Below are positions 23,659-34,375 of a stretch of DNA of 64,000 bases, piece after piece. The notes beneath the pieces were generated by a model. The model was not told the DNA's origin, ran no database searches, and saw only the letters and a list, made by a program, of their open reading frames with translations. This stretch comes from Moringa oleifera (lineage: Eukaryota > Streptophyta > Magnoliopsida > Brassicales > Moringaceae). The position numbers were made by a program, and so were the translations under genes. The stretch lies in contig JAJFZO010000659.1 in NCBI GenBank assembly GCA_021397835.1, forward strand, positions 744,501 to 808,500, read 5' to 3'. The first letter of the stretch is position 1, and each line of letters opens with the position of its first letter.

Positions 23659-24932
23659 GAAAGTGGCTGGTTAGTAGACAGATACGTTGTAACTGGGTAA
23701 CAAAAGGTGCTAGAACCAGTGAGGACAAGCATAGTTCTGATGCCAAAAGTGTGGTGGAACTGACTAATGGCTCATCAGGTGCATTTATTGTATTATGGAT
23801 GATTATTTTCTCATTCTAAAACATTGAAAATCAAAAATTTCTTATTGATTGTTTCCATACTTTAGATGTATTGCACTCTTTTTGGCTTTTTATCTTGTTA
23901 GTCTATGTTGTGATTCTGCTTTGTGTGGATGAAATGATTGTGTAATAGCTTGAAATATGTGTTTGTGGGTCTTAAGCTTGTTGATCAGTGAGCTGATATT
24001 TGTAACCTTCCATGTGCAAAAAATGGAAAAGAGACAACAAATAGTGAGGCTCCTGAAAACAATCCCCAGTACACTACTGTTTATGTTGGCAATCTTGCTC
24101 CAGAGGTAGGAAACCATCACTTGTCTACCAACTTTCTTCCTAATTTTATGTGTGTGTGCATGTGTTAGGGACAGAAAAAAGAGATGCGTTTTGGAATCTG
24201 TACTTTTCAGTCTAAAAGTTTGGAAGGATAGGAAAAACTTTTCTGATTATCCAGTGTCACGTTTCTCAGAGGTGAACTTATAGCTAATTTAACTTGTTCC
24301 GTTTTTCTACTCTGCAGGTTACCCAGCTTGATCTTCACTGCCACTTCCATGCCCTTGGTGCCGGAGTGATTAAGAAGGTTCGAGTTCAGAAAGACAAAGG
24401 TTTTGGTTTTGTGAGATACAGCACTCATGCTGAGGCAGCTCTAGCAATTCAAATGGGAAATTCCCAGTCATTTCTGTGTGGCAAACAAATTAAGGTATAG
24501 TTTTTGTTGCCTGTGCAACTTATATGTGTAAGTACTAAAAGAGTGTCAACTCCTCGATTATAATAAAGTTTGGCAATTTCTTTCATGTTTGTATATACTT
24601 ATGCATTGATAGGGTCTTGTAGTGATTGTTATGTTTTCTATTTTGTGATTGTAGTGCTCTTGGGGCAGCAAGCCCACCCCACCTGGAACAAGTTCAAACC
24701 CACTTTCTCCCCCTGCCGCTGCACTGTTAATAGGGCTTTTAGCCACTGACCTCTTAGCATACGAAAGACAACTAGCCATGAGCAAGATGGGGGTGTCGAT
24801 ACCTTGATGCAGGGACAGCATCCTCTGAAGCAGGCCCAAATATGAGTGGGTGTTGCTGGAGCAAGCCAGGCAATATATGATGGTGGGTTTCAGAATGTTG
24901 TTGTAGCCCAGCAGGTTATGTACTACCAGTGA
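23659..24932 (+). pseudogene. UBP1: Captured 3' part of a UBP1-like RNA-binding protein gene
   Basis: Genomic fragment, with introns, of an oligouridylate-binding protein (UBP1 family, three RRMs, stress-granule and pre-mRNA roles). Exon A 23659-23778 encodes [13 protein letters not shown] and VVELTNGSS, the link after RRM2. Exon B about 24018-24105 encodes [20 protein letters not shown], which includes the RNP2 motif of RRM3. Exon C 24318-24494 is fully open (59 codons) with RNP1 KGFGFVRYS. Exon D 24655-24932 starts [16 protein letters not shown] and reaches the natural end YYQ-stop. Lesions: the acceptor before exon B has lost its AG (GTGCAAAA), and exon D shifts frame after AMSKMG. RRM1 and RRM2 are absent. 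It runs opposite to the transposon genes. Family match is by motif recall; I ran no search. Confidence 0.88.
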
Positions 24933-25048
24933 TTGTAAGAATTTGGCTTCGATGCCCCACAATGTACAGAAACTGGATAATAAAAAGCGCCTACAGATGG
25001 AACTGAAGAAAACAGAATAGCTAATATCCAGTGGACTCACCATCATAC
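24933..25048 (+). other. Probable 3' untranslated remnant of the UBP1 fragment
   Basis: Sequence directly after the UBP1 stop with no coding content. It is most simply the captured 3' UTR, ending where the antisense exon-like fragment begins. Confidence 0.4.
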
Positions 25049-25254
25049 CTCAAGAGCTGATAGCCATTCTAGAGCTTTCCCTTGAACCATGTGTACTTGA
25101 TTTATGTCCCAGTTTCCATCTGACTTCTGATTGTTAAGCCTCAAATGAGCTTTGCTGCCTAGCAGAAAATAAGGAATCCCAATTTGTCCACCTAAATGAT
25201 CACCAGAGGATAGGCCAGTGCTTCTTACCCTTGATAGTAGAGACATTAAATTAC
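25049..25254 (-). pseudogene. Antisense exon-like fragment of unknown gene
   Basis: A 206-base minus-strand segment bounded by a good acceptor (TTCAATCAG at its 5' side) and donor (CTTGAGgtatga at its 3' side), open throughout. Its peptide includes SRVRSTGLSSGDHLGGQIGI and KSDGNWDINQVHMVQGKALE and looks like a globular, conserved protein. I do not recognise the family. It is probably a second captured host exon, in the opposite orientation to the UBP1 piece. Confidence 0.5.
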
Positions 25255-25424
25255 CTGATTGAATTGTCACATTTAACTTTAGTGTATTGGCTGTAAAATT
25301 TTATGTCAGAACCTTTTTAGGCAACCAAGATTCTAGTTCGAAATGGAGTTCTCTATGAAGGAAAGGATTATTTGGCCCACTGAATATTTGTGGTGCGTTA
25401 CAGAGGTATCTATAAGGAGTCATC
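25255..25424. other. Non-coding spacer in CACTA 2
   Basis: Between the exon-like fragment and the CTG/CAG minisatellite. It may be flanking intron or exon of the captured sequence; nothing was identified. Confidence 0.4.
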
Positions 25425-25429
25425 CTAGC

Positions 25430-26036
25430 TGCAACAAGCAGCAGCAAGCAGCAGCAACAGTTGCTGCTGCTGTAACCATCCATTGCTACTGCTTCTTGTA
25501 GCAGCAGCAGCAGTTGTTGCTGCAGCTATAAGTAGTCGTCCCTGCTGCAAGAAGCAGCAGCAACAGTTACTGCTGCTGTAACCAGCCATTGCTGCTGTTT
25601 CTTGCAGTAGCAACAGCAGTCTTTGTTGCAGTTGCGGCTGCTGTAACCAGCAATTGCTGCTGCAAGAAGCAGCAGCAGCCGCAGCCCTTGCTGCAGCTGT
25701 AAGCAGCCATCGCTGCTGCAAGAAGCAGCAGCAACGACTGCTACTGTAACCCAGCCATTGCTGCTGCTTCTTGCAGTAGCAGCAGCAGTCCTTGCTGCAG
25801 CTGTAAGAAGCCGTCCCTGCTGCAAGAAGCAGCAACAGTTGCTGCTGCTGTAACCCAGCCATTGCTGCTGCTTCTTGCAACAGCAGCAGCAGTCCTTGCT
25901 GCAGCTGTAAGCAGCCATCGCTGCTGCGAGAAGCACCAGCAACGACTGCTGCTGTAACCCAGCCATTGCTGCTGCTTCTTGCAACAGCAGCAGCAGTCAT
26001 CGCTGCTGCACGAAGCAGCAGCAACGACTGCTGCTA
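25430..26036. repeat. CTG/CAG-rich minisatellite, period about 104 bp
   Basis: About six tandem copies of a unit made almost entirely of GCTGCTGC, GCAGCAGC and CTTGCAG words. The landmark CTTGCTGCAGCTGTAAG occurs at 25687, 25791 and 25895 (104-bp steps). Each unit is strongly self-complementary. Open frames of up to 199 codons here are Leu/Ala/Gln runs caused by the triplet composition. Confidence 0.9.
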
Positions 26037-26099
26037 TTAGGGCATGCTCAAAGATGAAAGCCTGTGTGGCTCATCGGAGGTTGCAGCAATTTTAGCCTT

Positions 26100-26375
26100 T
26101 TGACAGCAGTTCTTCAAAAGCTGGCATCAAAGGCTTTATGTTTAACATCAGTTCCTTGAGAACTGCATTAAATGCCAAATTGACGGATCTTTTAACATCA
26201 GTTCTTTAGGAACTGACATTAAATGTTTAAGTCATAAGTTTTTTAACGTCAGTTCTTCTTTAATTGATGTTAAAAACATTACTTTTAAAGATAGTTTTAG
26301 AATAACTGTCATCAAAAATGTTAATAAATCTTATAATGACAGTTCTTTCAATAACTGTCATTAAATTGATGTTAA
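26100..26375. repeat. Right subterminal repeat array of CACTA 2
   Basis: TTTAACATCAGTTC and GAACTGACATTAAATG pairs, then ATGACAGTT/AACTGTCATTAAA pairs matching the left array, up to the terminus at 26399. Confidence 0.78.
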
Positions 26376-26584
26376 TTATTATAATTTTTGTAATAGGGTG
26401 TCGACATTAAATTTCTAACTCATGCAGCTTAAATCAACGTTTTTATAGGCGCATTAACCAGTTTTAATTAACTTTGACCCCATGAAGGGAGCGACTTTAA
26501 GTCTCGACCAATTTAAGTATGGTAGTTTTACTCTCGTATTCATATATTCAACCATTCTTCATCTGTACTAGCCCTACAACTGCA

Positions 26585-28977
26585 TTATTTATAAGAAGGT
26601 TTAACATTGTCTATATTCTGCCTTGAGATCCATCTATTTAAATTATGGTTGACATGGGGTGGACGTAATGCCTTTTCCTTCCTCATTCTCCTTTCACCAA
26701 TTGAGCCATCCATCGCAAGATGGTCTATGACAAAAACCTCGCTTTTGTTCTTGTTGCAAGAATCAAAAATACCAGAGCCATTGCTTAAAGTGTTCATGGC
26801 TGACTCTTCTTATGTATGACTGGCCTTATCCGTTTCATCTTCATTGTCATAATAAGTAACAAAAGTCCCACAATTTGTTGCTTTGTCATTTGGAGATAAT
26901 GATTCTTGATCGTAAATAAGATTGACAACTTGAACCTGCATACCATAATAATAGAGAAATTTAGTATACGTTGAACTAATAGAACAAACACAAAAAACAA
27001 AAAAAATCAAGGCGAAAAAAACATGTCTTATTGCATGAGGCATACCTTCTCGCTGAATGGCTTGGAGGGATCTTGATCAAAATCATGGAAACTTAGATTG
27101 ATAGCTTAATCTTTGGCTATGTTATAGATTAGCTTTAGTTTCACCTCATCTGATATCGATTTTACACGTAAGGTTTCCTTTATCTTAGGATTTACAAGGT
27201 TTCCTGGCAGTAAATCTACGCATGCGGCTTCAAATTCACGACCATAGCGTTCTTTAAATAAGTTTCTAATTGAATGCAGCGCTGGCAGTTCACCGCATCT
27301 TGATGCAGCAAATATTAGACTTGATATCGCTTCACTAACATTGGTGGGTAACAAATCCACCGTTCTGCATGCAAAGGTCCATCAAAAGATCGTTTCTTGT
27401 AAAATTTCAATGCTACCCAAAAAGGAAAATCAATGAAAATGGCCAAAGAATGGATACCTTTGTGTGTTAATGTGAGAAAAGTTGTCGGCAATGCATTTGC
27501 AAAATCTTAGGATTTGATTGTATGCAGACAATAGGCATTTGTCCTTGTGGAGTTTATCTAGTTGCATTTGGTAAAAACAAAGACAAAATGAAAACCTCTT
27601 TATGATCAGTTCCAGTGAAGATAATAATCTTCACTGAAACTTAAGCAACAAGCATCTCATGAACTCATTAGCTAATAGTACTGCAATTACCAGTAAACTA
27701 ACCTTTCTTTTGAACGAAAAACAAGCCTAAAAGTTTATAAAAAGTTACTCACAGTAAGAAGACTGCAATAGCAAAATAATATGATTGAAGATCACATCAT
27801 ATATGTATACCTTACGTAAGGCGTTTTGAATTTGTCCATATTGAAGCAGTTGAGCAATATCTGAACATGATTGTTTTATGATGGATTCTACTCTTATTCT
27901 CTTGATAGAAATATGATCTTGAAGTTGTTTGAACAGTTTCTTGCTACAATATATACACACATCATGTTACTACAACACTTGTTTTATTTTTTAAGTTTTT
28001 GCCTTTTAATCATTTCTAAAAACATATTGTAGATAGGGGTAATCATTCGGTCAATTCTTTTTGATAATTTCAAAAATCAAACTAACCAAATCAATTAAAA
28101 GAAACCAAAAATCTATCAAAATTTAAGAAAAATCGATTAAATTGAATTGATTTTTTTACGGTCGGTACGATTGGCAACGAAACAAACCAAACTTTTATTT
28201 ATAAAAATTTAAGTAAAATAAAATTTATTAATATTAAATTCACCGAAAAAACTTCTTATCATTTAACACAACTGAAATTAATATACATATTATCAAACTA
28301 AAATTTTAAAATATAAAATTTCACAAAATTAAACATCGTATAATGTAACAGGTTAAAAACTACATAAATCACATAATGAATTCATAACAAATATAATGAC
28401 TTCTTATGAGTTCGAATTTTTTTTTATCTTCATTTTTCGACTATTTCCATCTTTATAAAAATTATGTTTGCGTAAAGGTAAAAGCAAAATCAAATTAACT
28501 TAATAGTTAATTAACAATAAAAAAATATATAATAAAATAAGTAAAACAAAAAATTTGTATTTTAGTATATTCGATTCAAAAAATTTTAAATCAAAATCGA
28601 TCGCTTAAACTAGTTATATAACAGAACTATTATCAAAAAAGTCAAAAAATTAAACCGACTGAATTAATTGAATTTAATTTGATCGATGGGTTAACTATAT
28701 TAAAACCGACTAATATTCACCCCTAAGTATAGCCACCATATAAGAAATCCTATAAAGAACGACAAGAAATATGCTACAGCATATCTTAAGTTGCATGCAC
28801 TATTCTAATACTATCGATCATCATTCCTTTAACCTTATATGCCTTTTTCTCTCTCTCTGTGTAGAGAAACGTGAGTCTTTCCTCCAACAAACACATAAGT
28901 TAAGTATATTCTTACCACTTAGAAGCTTTTCTCCATCCCAAAGGTTTCGCACATGCAAACATGACATCCACCCACAT
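26585..28977 (-). pseudogene. ISTL: IST1-like gene copy 1 (G1), inactivated
   Basis: Exons by homology with G2: exon 1 28916-28977, exon 2 27811-27943, exon 3 27458-27561, exon 4 27046-27364, exon 5 26585-26935. Four independent lesions are visible. The exon-3 acceptor CAG has become CAA (27562). A Tyr codon of exon 4 is TAA (27106-27108), cutting the IST1 domain near its end. A Ser codon of exon 5 is TAA (26810-26812). About 120 bp of exon 5, which would encode the LPEYDD motif and the C-terminus, are gone at 26640/26642. Exon 1, its donor and exon 2 are intact. The two CACTA elements sit about 185 bp past its last exon. Clearly a pseudogene. Confidence 0.93.
28034..28725. mobile_element. 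MITE-like element, unit 1
   Basis: Copy of the 690-bp intron-1 element with ends TAGGGGTAATCATTCGGT and TATTCACCCCTA. Confidence 0.45.
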
Positions 28978-29108
28978 TTTCCTTCTTCTTTCTTGTTTAT
29001 TTCTTTTTGTTTGATTTACTACTTCTTGTTTTGGTTTCTTCTGTTTTGTATATTTGCCCAAGCTATGGATGTGCTTGAATGAGGGAAAAAAAAAAAAGAA
29101 GGTTACTG

Positions 29109-29116
29109 TATATATA
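29109..29116 (-). promoter_or_regulatory. TATA box of G1
   Basis: TATATATA on the minus strand, about 130 bp upstream of the exon-1 ATG; conserved in position with the intact copies. Confidence 0.6.
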
Positions 29117-31784
29117 GAGACAAAGAAGAGATAGAATTTGATTCACTAAAAAAGATTTAAAACTATTTGGATTGTTTATAATCAATTTAAAAAAGAATTA
29201 TCCATTATCAAGAAACTACATTATCACTAACTAACTTCCATCTTAATTCAAACTACCTTTAAATGATAAATGAGATGATACAATATGGTTCTATCACATA
29301 ATATATGTATTTTAAATACAAGTTTGATCAATTTTTAGATAATTCTCTTCTCTCTTATTATAATTGATACAATTTTTAATCAAGATTGAGTTTTTCCTAT
29401 ATGTAGGATAGAACAATTTTTATCTTGATCCCGTATTTTATTCATTTATAAGATTGGGATAACCTTATCCCATCCTTTCTTTCATCCTTTTTGGAATGTG
29501 ATAATTTTATCACTTTGAATTCTGAAATAAATTATCTCACGACGTAAAGGGACAAGTTAGTGTCTAGTTTAAATTATTTAATATCATCAAATGAATAAAT
29601 TTATTTTAGACCAATGTAAATGTATTTTTTTTAAAAAATAAAATTTTATAAAATTATTTGATTAAGTATAATGCAATTCGAGCTTATAATGAAAGTTACA
29701 CTGCATTATTTTTACTTTATTTGCGAGCTACTTTAAATAAAAAAAAAATTACCTTAAACTAATCTAACTTTCTAAGAATATCAACATCGTTGACTAAATA
29801 TTTGTAATTAATTTATATTTATTATTTATATTGACAAAATTTAGTTTATAATCATGTCTTTTTTAAGTCAAAAGGATAGCAAAGTTTAATCAAAATTTTA
29901 AAAAATTATAAATAGTAAATTAAATGGTAATTTTTTAATCAATTAATTATTATGATAAACGTTAAATTATATTAATTTTTAATATTTTAAAATTTTAAAA
30001 TAAATTAAAATAATTTTGATCGTATTCCATGTTACACCAAACACATCATAGTATTAATATAATCCCAATCCAATCCTATCCCATCATAATAGTCCTATCA
30101 TATCCCATGTACTAAATAAAGCCTTTAAACTTGGATTATTTTTAAATAAAATTAATGGTCATGATAATTCAACCTTAATTAATAATAATTGGGTCATTAA
30201 TTAATGATGGTTGACTCAAAATTTAATGTTAATAAAAAAAAGCTAATAAATCTATTCTTTTAATTAAATGCAATTAACATTATTTGAAATATATTTTATA
30301 ACTGGATAACTATATATATATATATATATATGTATTCCTCACTTATTATTTTGATTTCAATATTGCACGAAGAAAATATATTAAATTTGCTACATATTAA
30401 TATCTTAAAAGTGTGAAACTATTAGTTTAGTAAATATTCATATATTTTTATTAGTATCAGTATGCTAAATTACATTTTTTTATTAGTTTCATCACAAATA
30501 GTAAATAAGATTATCTATCAAACAAATTTGTATGAAAATTTTTTAGGGTGACTCGCATGTGATCTATTTAAAATTCACTAAATTGACCTGCTTTAAGACT
30601 CAATAAGATCACTAGTTAATGTTCTCTCACGGATAAAGCCCATGGGTAGGCTATGGTTAACAAATTTTTCAAATTGGTAGCCTCGACCCAACCTGTTATT
30701 GTGGGAAGCCTGTTGCATTTTGTTATGGGTCGTACTTAGGCCATGATTTAACGGGTTGGGCTAGTCCGACTCGACCCTTTATCGACCCCGAAGATGGTCA
30801 AAACTGATATGATGGAATTAAAAAATTGTTTTAATTTCTTAATGTGTCCATGTTGTTCACTTAAGTTTTATATTAATTACGAATTCATCAAGAATTAGAA
30901 CAAGATGATTCGTGTCATACTGCTATCAAGGTGAGCAAGGTGACCAACCATTTATCATAAAGAGGTCATTAAAGTATTGGTGTGGTATGATTTTTCATAA
31001 TGTTAAGTTATTGAATATGATGAAACCTGGCATGACTACTTTAAAGGTGTAAACAAGTAATAACTTCATTCAATTATACATTTTTTTATGATTTATAAGC
31101 ACTGAGGATCTTGTTTTTGATTTCCTTGTAATGGTTTCAAACATTGTTGCGTGTATCGTTGAGCTAAGGATAATTTAGTGTTCCAATGCATTCTTCATGG
31201 ATTATGTTGTTAATTTCTCTGATGAATCTATTCATTATTTTGAGTTACATTCAGAAATGTTTAGATCGAACTAATATATCCAATCCACCGGTGGAATTAG
31301 TGAATTCCTTGTTGTACAAGCTCTTTAGCATTCATTATTCATCATTTACGATTTATTAAAGCTAGAATCAAACAATTCTAAGAATGAAAGTTCTACCTTG
31401 TCGGAATCGTAAACATTTAAGACTGGCAAACCCAAAGAAAGCAATTTTTAATTTCAATTCAAATTGAAACTTACATTTTCATTTTAACAAAATGAAAATT
31501 GAAGAATATACAAACATATAGGTTTGCTTAATGAGACTTGTCGACATGGAATTTTTAACTCATACAGCTTAAATCAACGTTTTTATAAGCGCATCAACCA
31601 GTTTCAATTAACTTTGACCCCGTGAAGGGAGCGACTTAAAGTCTCGACCAATTTGTGTATGGTAGTTTTGCTCTCGTATTCATATATTCAACTATTCTTC
31701 ATCTGTACTAGCCCTACAACTGCATTATTTATAATAAGGTTTAACATTGTCTATATTCTGCCTTAAGATCCACGTATTTAGATA

Positions 31785-34237
31785 TCAAATCTTCATATTT
31801 TGAAAACTTGATATGGTCCTCGATAAGGTACGATGAGTTTGTTCTCTCATTTTTCTTTTTAGATTTGTCTGCATAGCAACCACATCGTCATACTCTGGAA
31901 GATTATGGTTGACATGGGTTGGACGTAATGCCTTTTCCTTCCCCATTCTCCTTTCACCGATTGAGCCATCCAACGCAAGATGGTCTATGACAAATACCTC
32001 GCTTTTGTTCTTGTTGCAAGAATCAGAAATACCAGAGCCATTGCTTAAAGTGTTCATGGCTGACTCTTCTGATGTATGACTGGCCTTATCCGTTTCATCT
32101 TCATCGTCATAATAAGTAACAAAAGTTCCACAATTTGTTGCTTTGTCATTTGGAGATAATGATTCTTGATCGTAAATAAGATTGACAACTTGAACCTGCA
32201 TACCATAATAATAGAGAAAGTTAGTATACGTTGAACTAATAGAACAAACATAAAAAAGAAAAAAAACCAAGGCGAAAAAAACATGTCTTATTGTATGAGG
32301 CATACCCTCTCGCTGAATGGCTTGGAGGGATCTTGATCAAAATCATGGAAACTTAGATTGATAGCATAATCTTTGGCTATGTTATAGATTAGCTTTAGTT
32401 TCACCTCATCTGATATCGATTTTACGCGTAAGTTTTCCTTTATCTTAGGATTTACAAGGTTTCCTGGCAGTAAATCTACGCATGCGGCTTCAAATTCACG
32501 ACCATAGCGTTCTTTAAATAAGTTTCTAATTGAATGCAGCGCTGGCAGTTCACCGCATCTTGATGCAGCAAATATTAGACTTGATATCGCTTCACTAACA
32601 TTGGTGGGTAACAAATCCACCGTTCTGCATGCAAAGGTCCATCAAAAGATCGTTTCTTTTAAAATTTCAATGCTACCCAAAAAGGAAAATCAATGAAAAT
32701 GGCCAAAGAATGGATACCTTTGTGTGTTAATGTGAGAAAAGTTGTCGGCAATGCATTTGCAAAATCTTAGGATGTGATTGTATGCAGACAATAGGCATTT
32801 GTCCTTGTGGAGTTTATCTAGCTGCATTTGGTAAAAACAAAGACAAAATGAAAACCTCTTTATGATCAGTTCCAGTGAAGATAATAATCTTCACTGAAAC
32901 TTAAGCAACAAGCATCTCATGAACTCATTAGCTAATAGTACTGCAATTACCAGTAAAATAACCTTTCTTTTGAACGAAAAACAAGCCTAAAAGTTTATAA
33001 AAAGTTACTCACAGTAAGAAGACTGCAATAGCAAAATAATATGATTCAAGATCACATCATATATGTATACCTTACGTAAGGCGTTTTGAATTTGTCCATA
33101 TTGAAGCAGTTGAGCAATATCTGAACATGATTGTTTTATGATGGATTCTACTCTTATTCTCTTGATAGAAATATGATCTTGAAGTTGTTTGAACAGCTTC
33201 TTGCTGCAATATATACACACATCATGTTACTACTACACTTGTTTTAATTTTTAAGTTTTTGCCTTTTAATCATTTCTAAAAACATATTGTAGATAGGGGT
33301 GATCATTCGGTCAATTCTTTTTGATAATTTCAAAAATCAAACTAACCAAATCAATTAAAAGAAACCGAAACTCGATCAAAATTTAAGAAAAATCGATTAA
33401 ATTGAATTGATTTTTTTACGGTCGGTACGATTGGCAACGGAACAAACCAAACTTTTATTTATAAGAATTTAAGTAAAATAAAATTTATTAATATTAAATT
33501 CACCGAAAAAACTTCTTATCATTTAACACAACTGAAATTAATATACATATTATCAAACTAAAATTTTAAAATATAAAATTTCACAAAATTAAACATCGTA
33601 TAATATAACAAGTTAAAAACTACATAAATCACATAATGAATTCATAACAAATATAATGACTTCTTATGAGTTCGAATTTTTTTTAATCTTCATTTTTCGA
33701 CTATTTCCATCTTTATAAAAATTATGTTTGCGTAAAGGTAAAAGCAAAATCAAATTAACTTAATAGTTAATTAACAATAAAACAATATATAATAAAATAA
33801 GTAAAACAAAAAATTTGTATTTTAGTATATTCGATTCAAAAAAATTTAAATCGAAATCGATCGCTTAAACTAGTTATATAACAGAACTATTATCAAAAAA
33901 GTCAAAAAATTAAACCGACTGAATTAATTGAATTTAATTTGATCGATGGGTTAACTATATTAAAACCGACTAATATTCACCCCTAAGTATAGCCACCATA
34001 TAAGAAATCCTATAAAGAACGACAAGAAATATGCTACAGCATATCTTAAGTTGCATGCACTATTCTAATACTATCGATCATCATTCCTTTAACCTTATAT
34101 GCCTTTTTCTCTCTCTCTGTGTAGAGAAACGTGAGTCTTTCCTCCAACAAACACATAAGTTAAGTATATTCTTACCACTTAGAAGCTTTTCTCCATCCCA
34201 AAGGTTTCGCACATGCAAACATGACATCCACCCACAT
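31785..34237 (-). CDS. ISTL: IST1-like protein, copy 2 (G2), intact five-exon model
   Basis: Regulator of ESCRT-III/Vps4 in endosomal sorting (IST1 domain family, cytosol and endosome surface). Exons: 34176-34237, 33071-33203, 32718-32821, 32306-32624, 31785-32195; 1,029 coding bases, 342 aa. All junctions are GT-AG and the phases agree (2, 0, 2, 0). The protein starts MWVDVMFACAKPLGWRKASK, then C-KKLFKQLQ; the IST1 domain spans about residues 17-185, including LLQYGQIQNALRKLDKLHKD across the exon 2/3 join, SEAISSLIFAASRCGELPAL, and FKERYGREFEA with LLPGNLVNPKI. The tail is acidic (YYDDEDETD) and ends with LPEYDDVVAMQTNLKRK (305-321), which sits where family members carry a MIM1 motif for Vps4 but lacks its usual Arg and central hydrophobics. 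ATG 34237 is the first after a TATA box at 34368. An in-frame ATG lies five codons downstream. Confidence 0.88.
33294..33985. mobile_element. MITE-like element in intron 1, unit 2
   Basis: Ends TAGGGGTGATCATTCGGT and the complement of TAGGGGTGAATATTAGTCGG. About 692 bp, AT-rich, no open frame. It makes up most of the roughly 970-bp intron 1 of G2. Confidence 0.5.
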
Positions 34238-34367
34238 TTTCCTTCTTCTTTCTTGTTTATTTCTTTTTGTTTGATTTACTACTTCTTGTTTTGGTTTCTT
34301 CTGTTTTGTATATTTGCCCAAGCTATGGATGTGCTTGAATGAGGGAAAAAAAAAAAGAAGGTTACTG

Positions 34368-34375
34368 TATATATA
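34368..34375 (-). promoter_or_regulatory. TATA box of G2
   Basis: TATATATA on the minus strand, 131 bp upstream of the ATG at 34237. A start site about 30 bp below it gives a 5' leader of about 100 bases, rich in A and G (AACAAGAAAGAAG) with no upstream ATG. This supports the chosen start. Confidence 0.7.

Larger units (their letters stand above)
14859..26399 (-). mobile_element. CACTA-type transposon 2, 11,541 bp, with captured host sequence
   Basis: The left end is ACTACTACAAATAAAAGC (preceded by C), and the right end reads TTTGTAATAGGGT (complement ACCCTATTACAAA). A GTC duplicate lies on each side (14856-14858 and 26400-26402), and array units give the empty site CTTGTCGAC. Both ends carry ATGACAGTT/AACTGTCAT subterminal repeats unlike those of element 1. 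Inside, on the minus strand, are a decayed TNP2 gene (22153 to 18767) and a TnpA/Ulp1-like gene (about 18565 to 15715). The right third (22160-26040) holds AT-rich filler, a 116-bp minisatellite, internal palindromes, a captured UBP1 gene piece, an antisense exon-like fragment and a CTG/CAG minisatellite. The terminal repeats are imperfect and the genes have many stops, so it is older or mobilised in trans. Confidence 0.85.
26400..31539 (-). repeat. Tandem array unit 1 (5,140 bp)
   Basis: From the GTCGAC landmark in the 3' flank to the same landmark in unit 2. It holds pseudogene G1 and a non-coding upstream region (29117-31539). It is the most diverged of units 1-8: many single-base differences from units 2-7 and a 120-bp deletion in the last exon. 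It already shares with the other units the absence of the 1.04-kb segment seen in unit 0. Confidence 0.92.

Noticed and set aside
25425..26024. Long Leu/Ala/Gln-rich frames (199 and 152 codons)
   Set aside because: They come from CTG/CAG repeat composition, which is open in several frames at once.
31785..32303. 172-codon frame with a hydrophobic, signal-like N-terminus, repeated in the units
   Set aside because: The first 36 codons are intron 4 read through from MPHTIRH. A good acceptor (GGTATGCAG) marks the true exon start at 32195.
34031..34342. Plus-strand 103-codon frame repeated in every unit (also at 28771, 39283, 44382, 49655, 54490 and 59596)
   Set aside because: It runs antisense through exon 1, the leader and intron 1 of the IST1-like gene, its peptide has no recognisable domain, and its conservation follows from unit identity.
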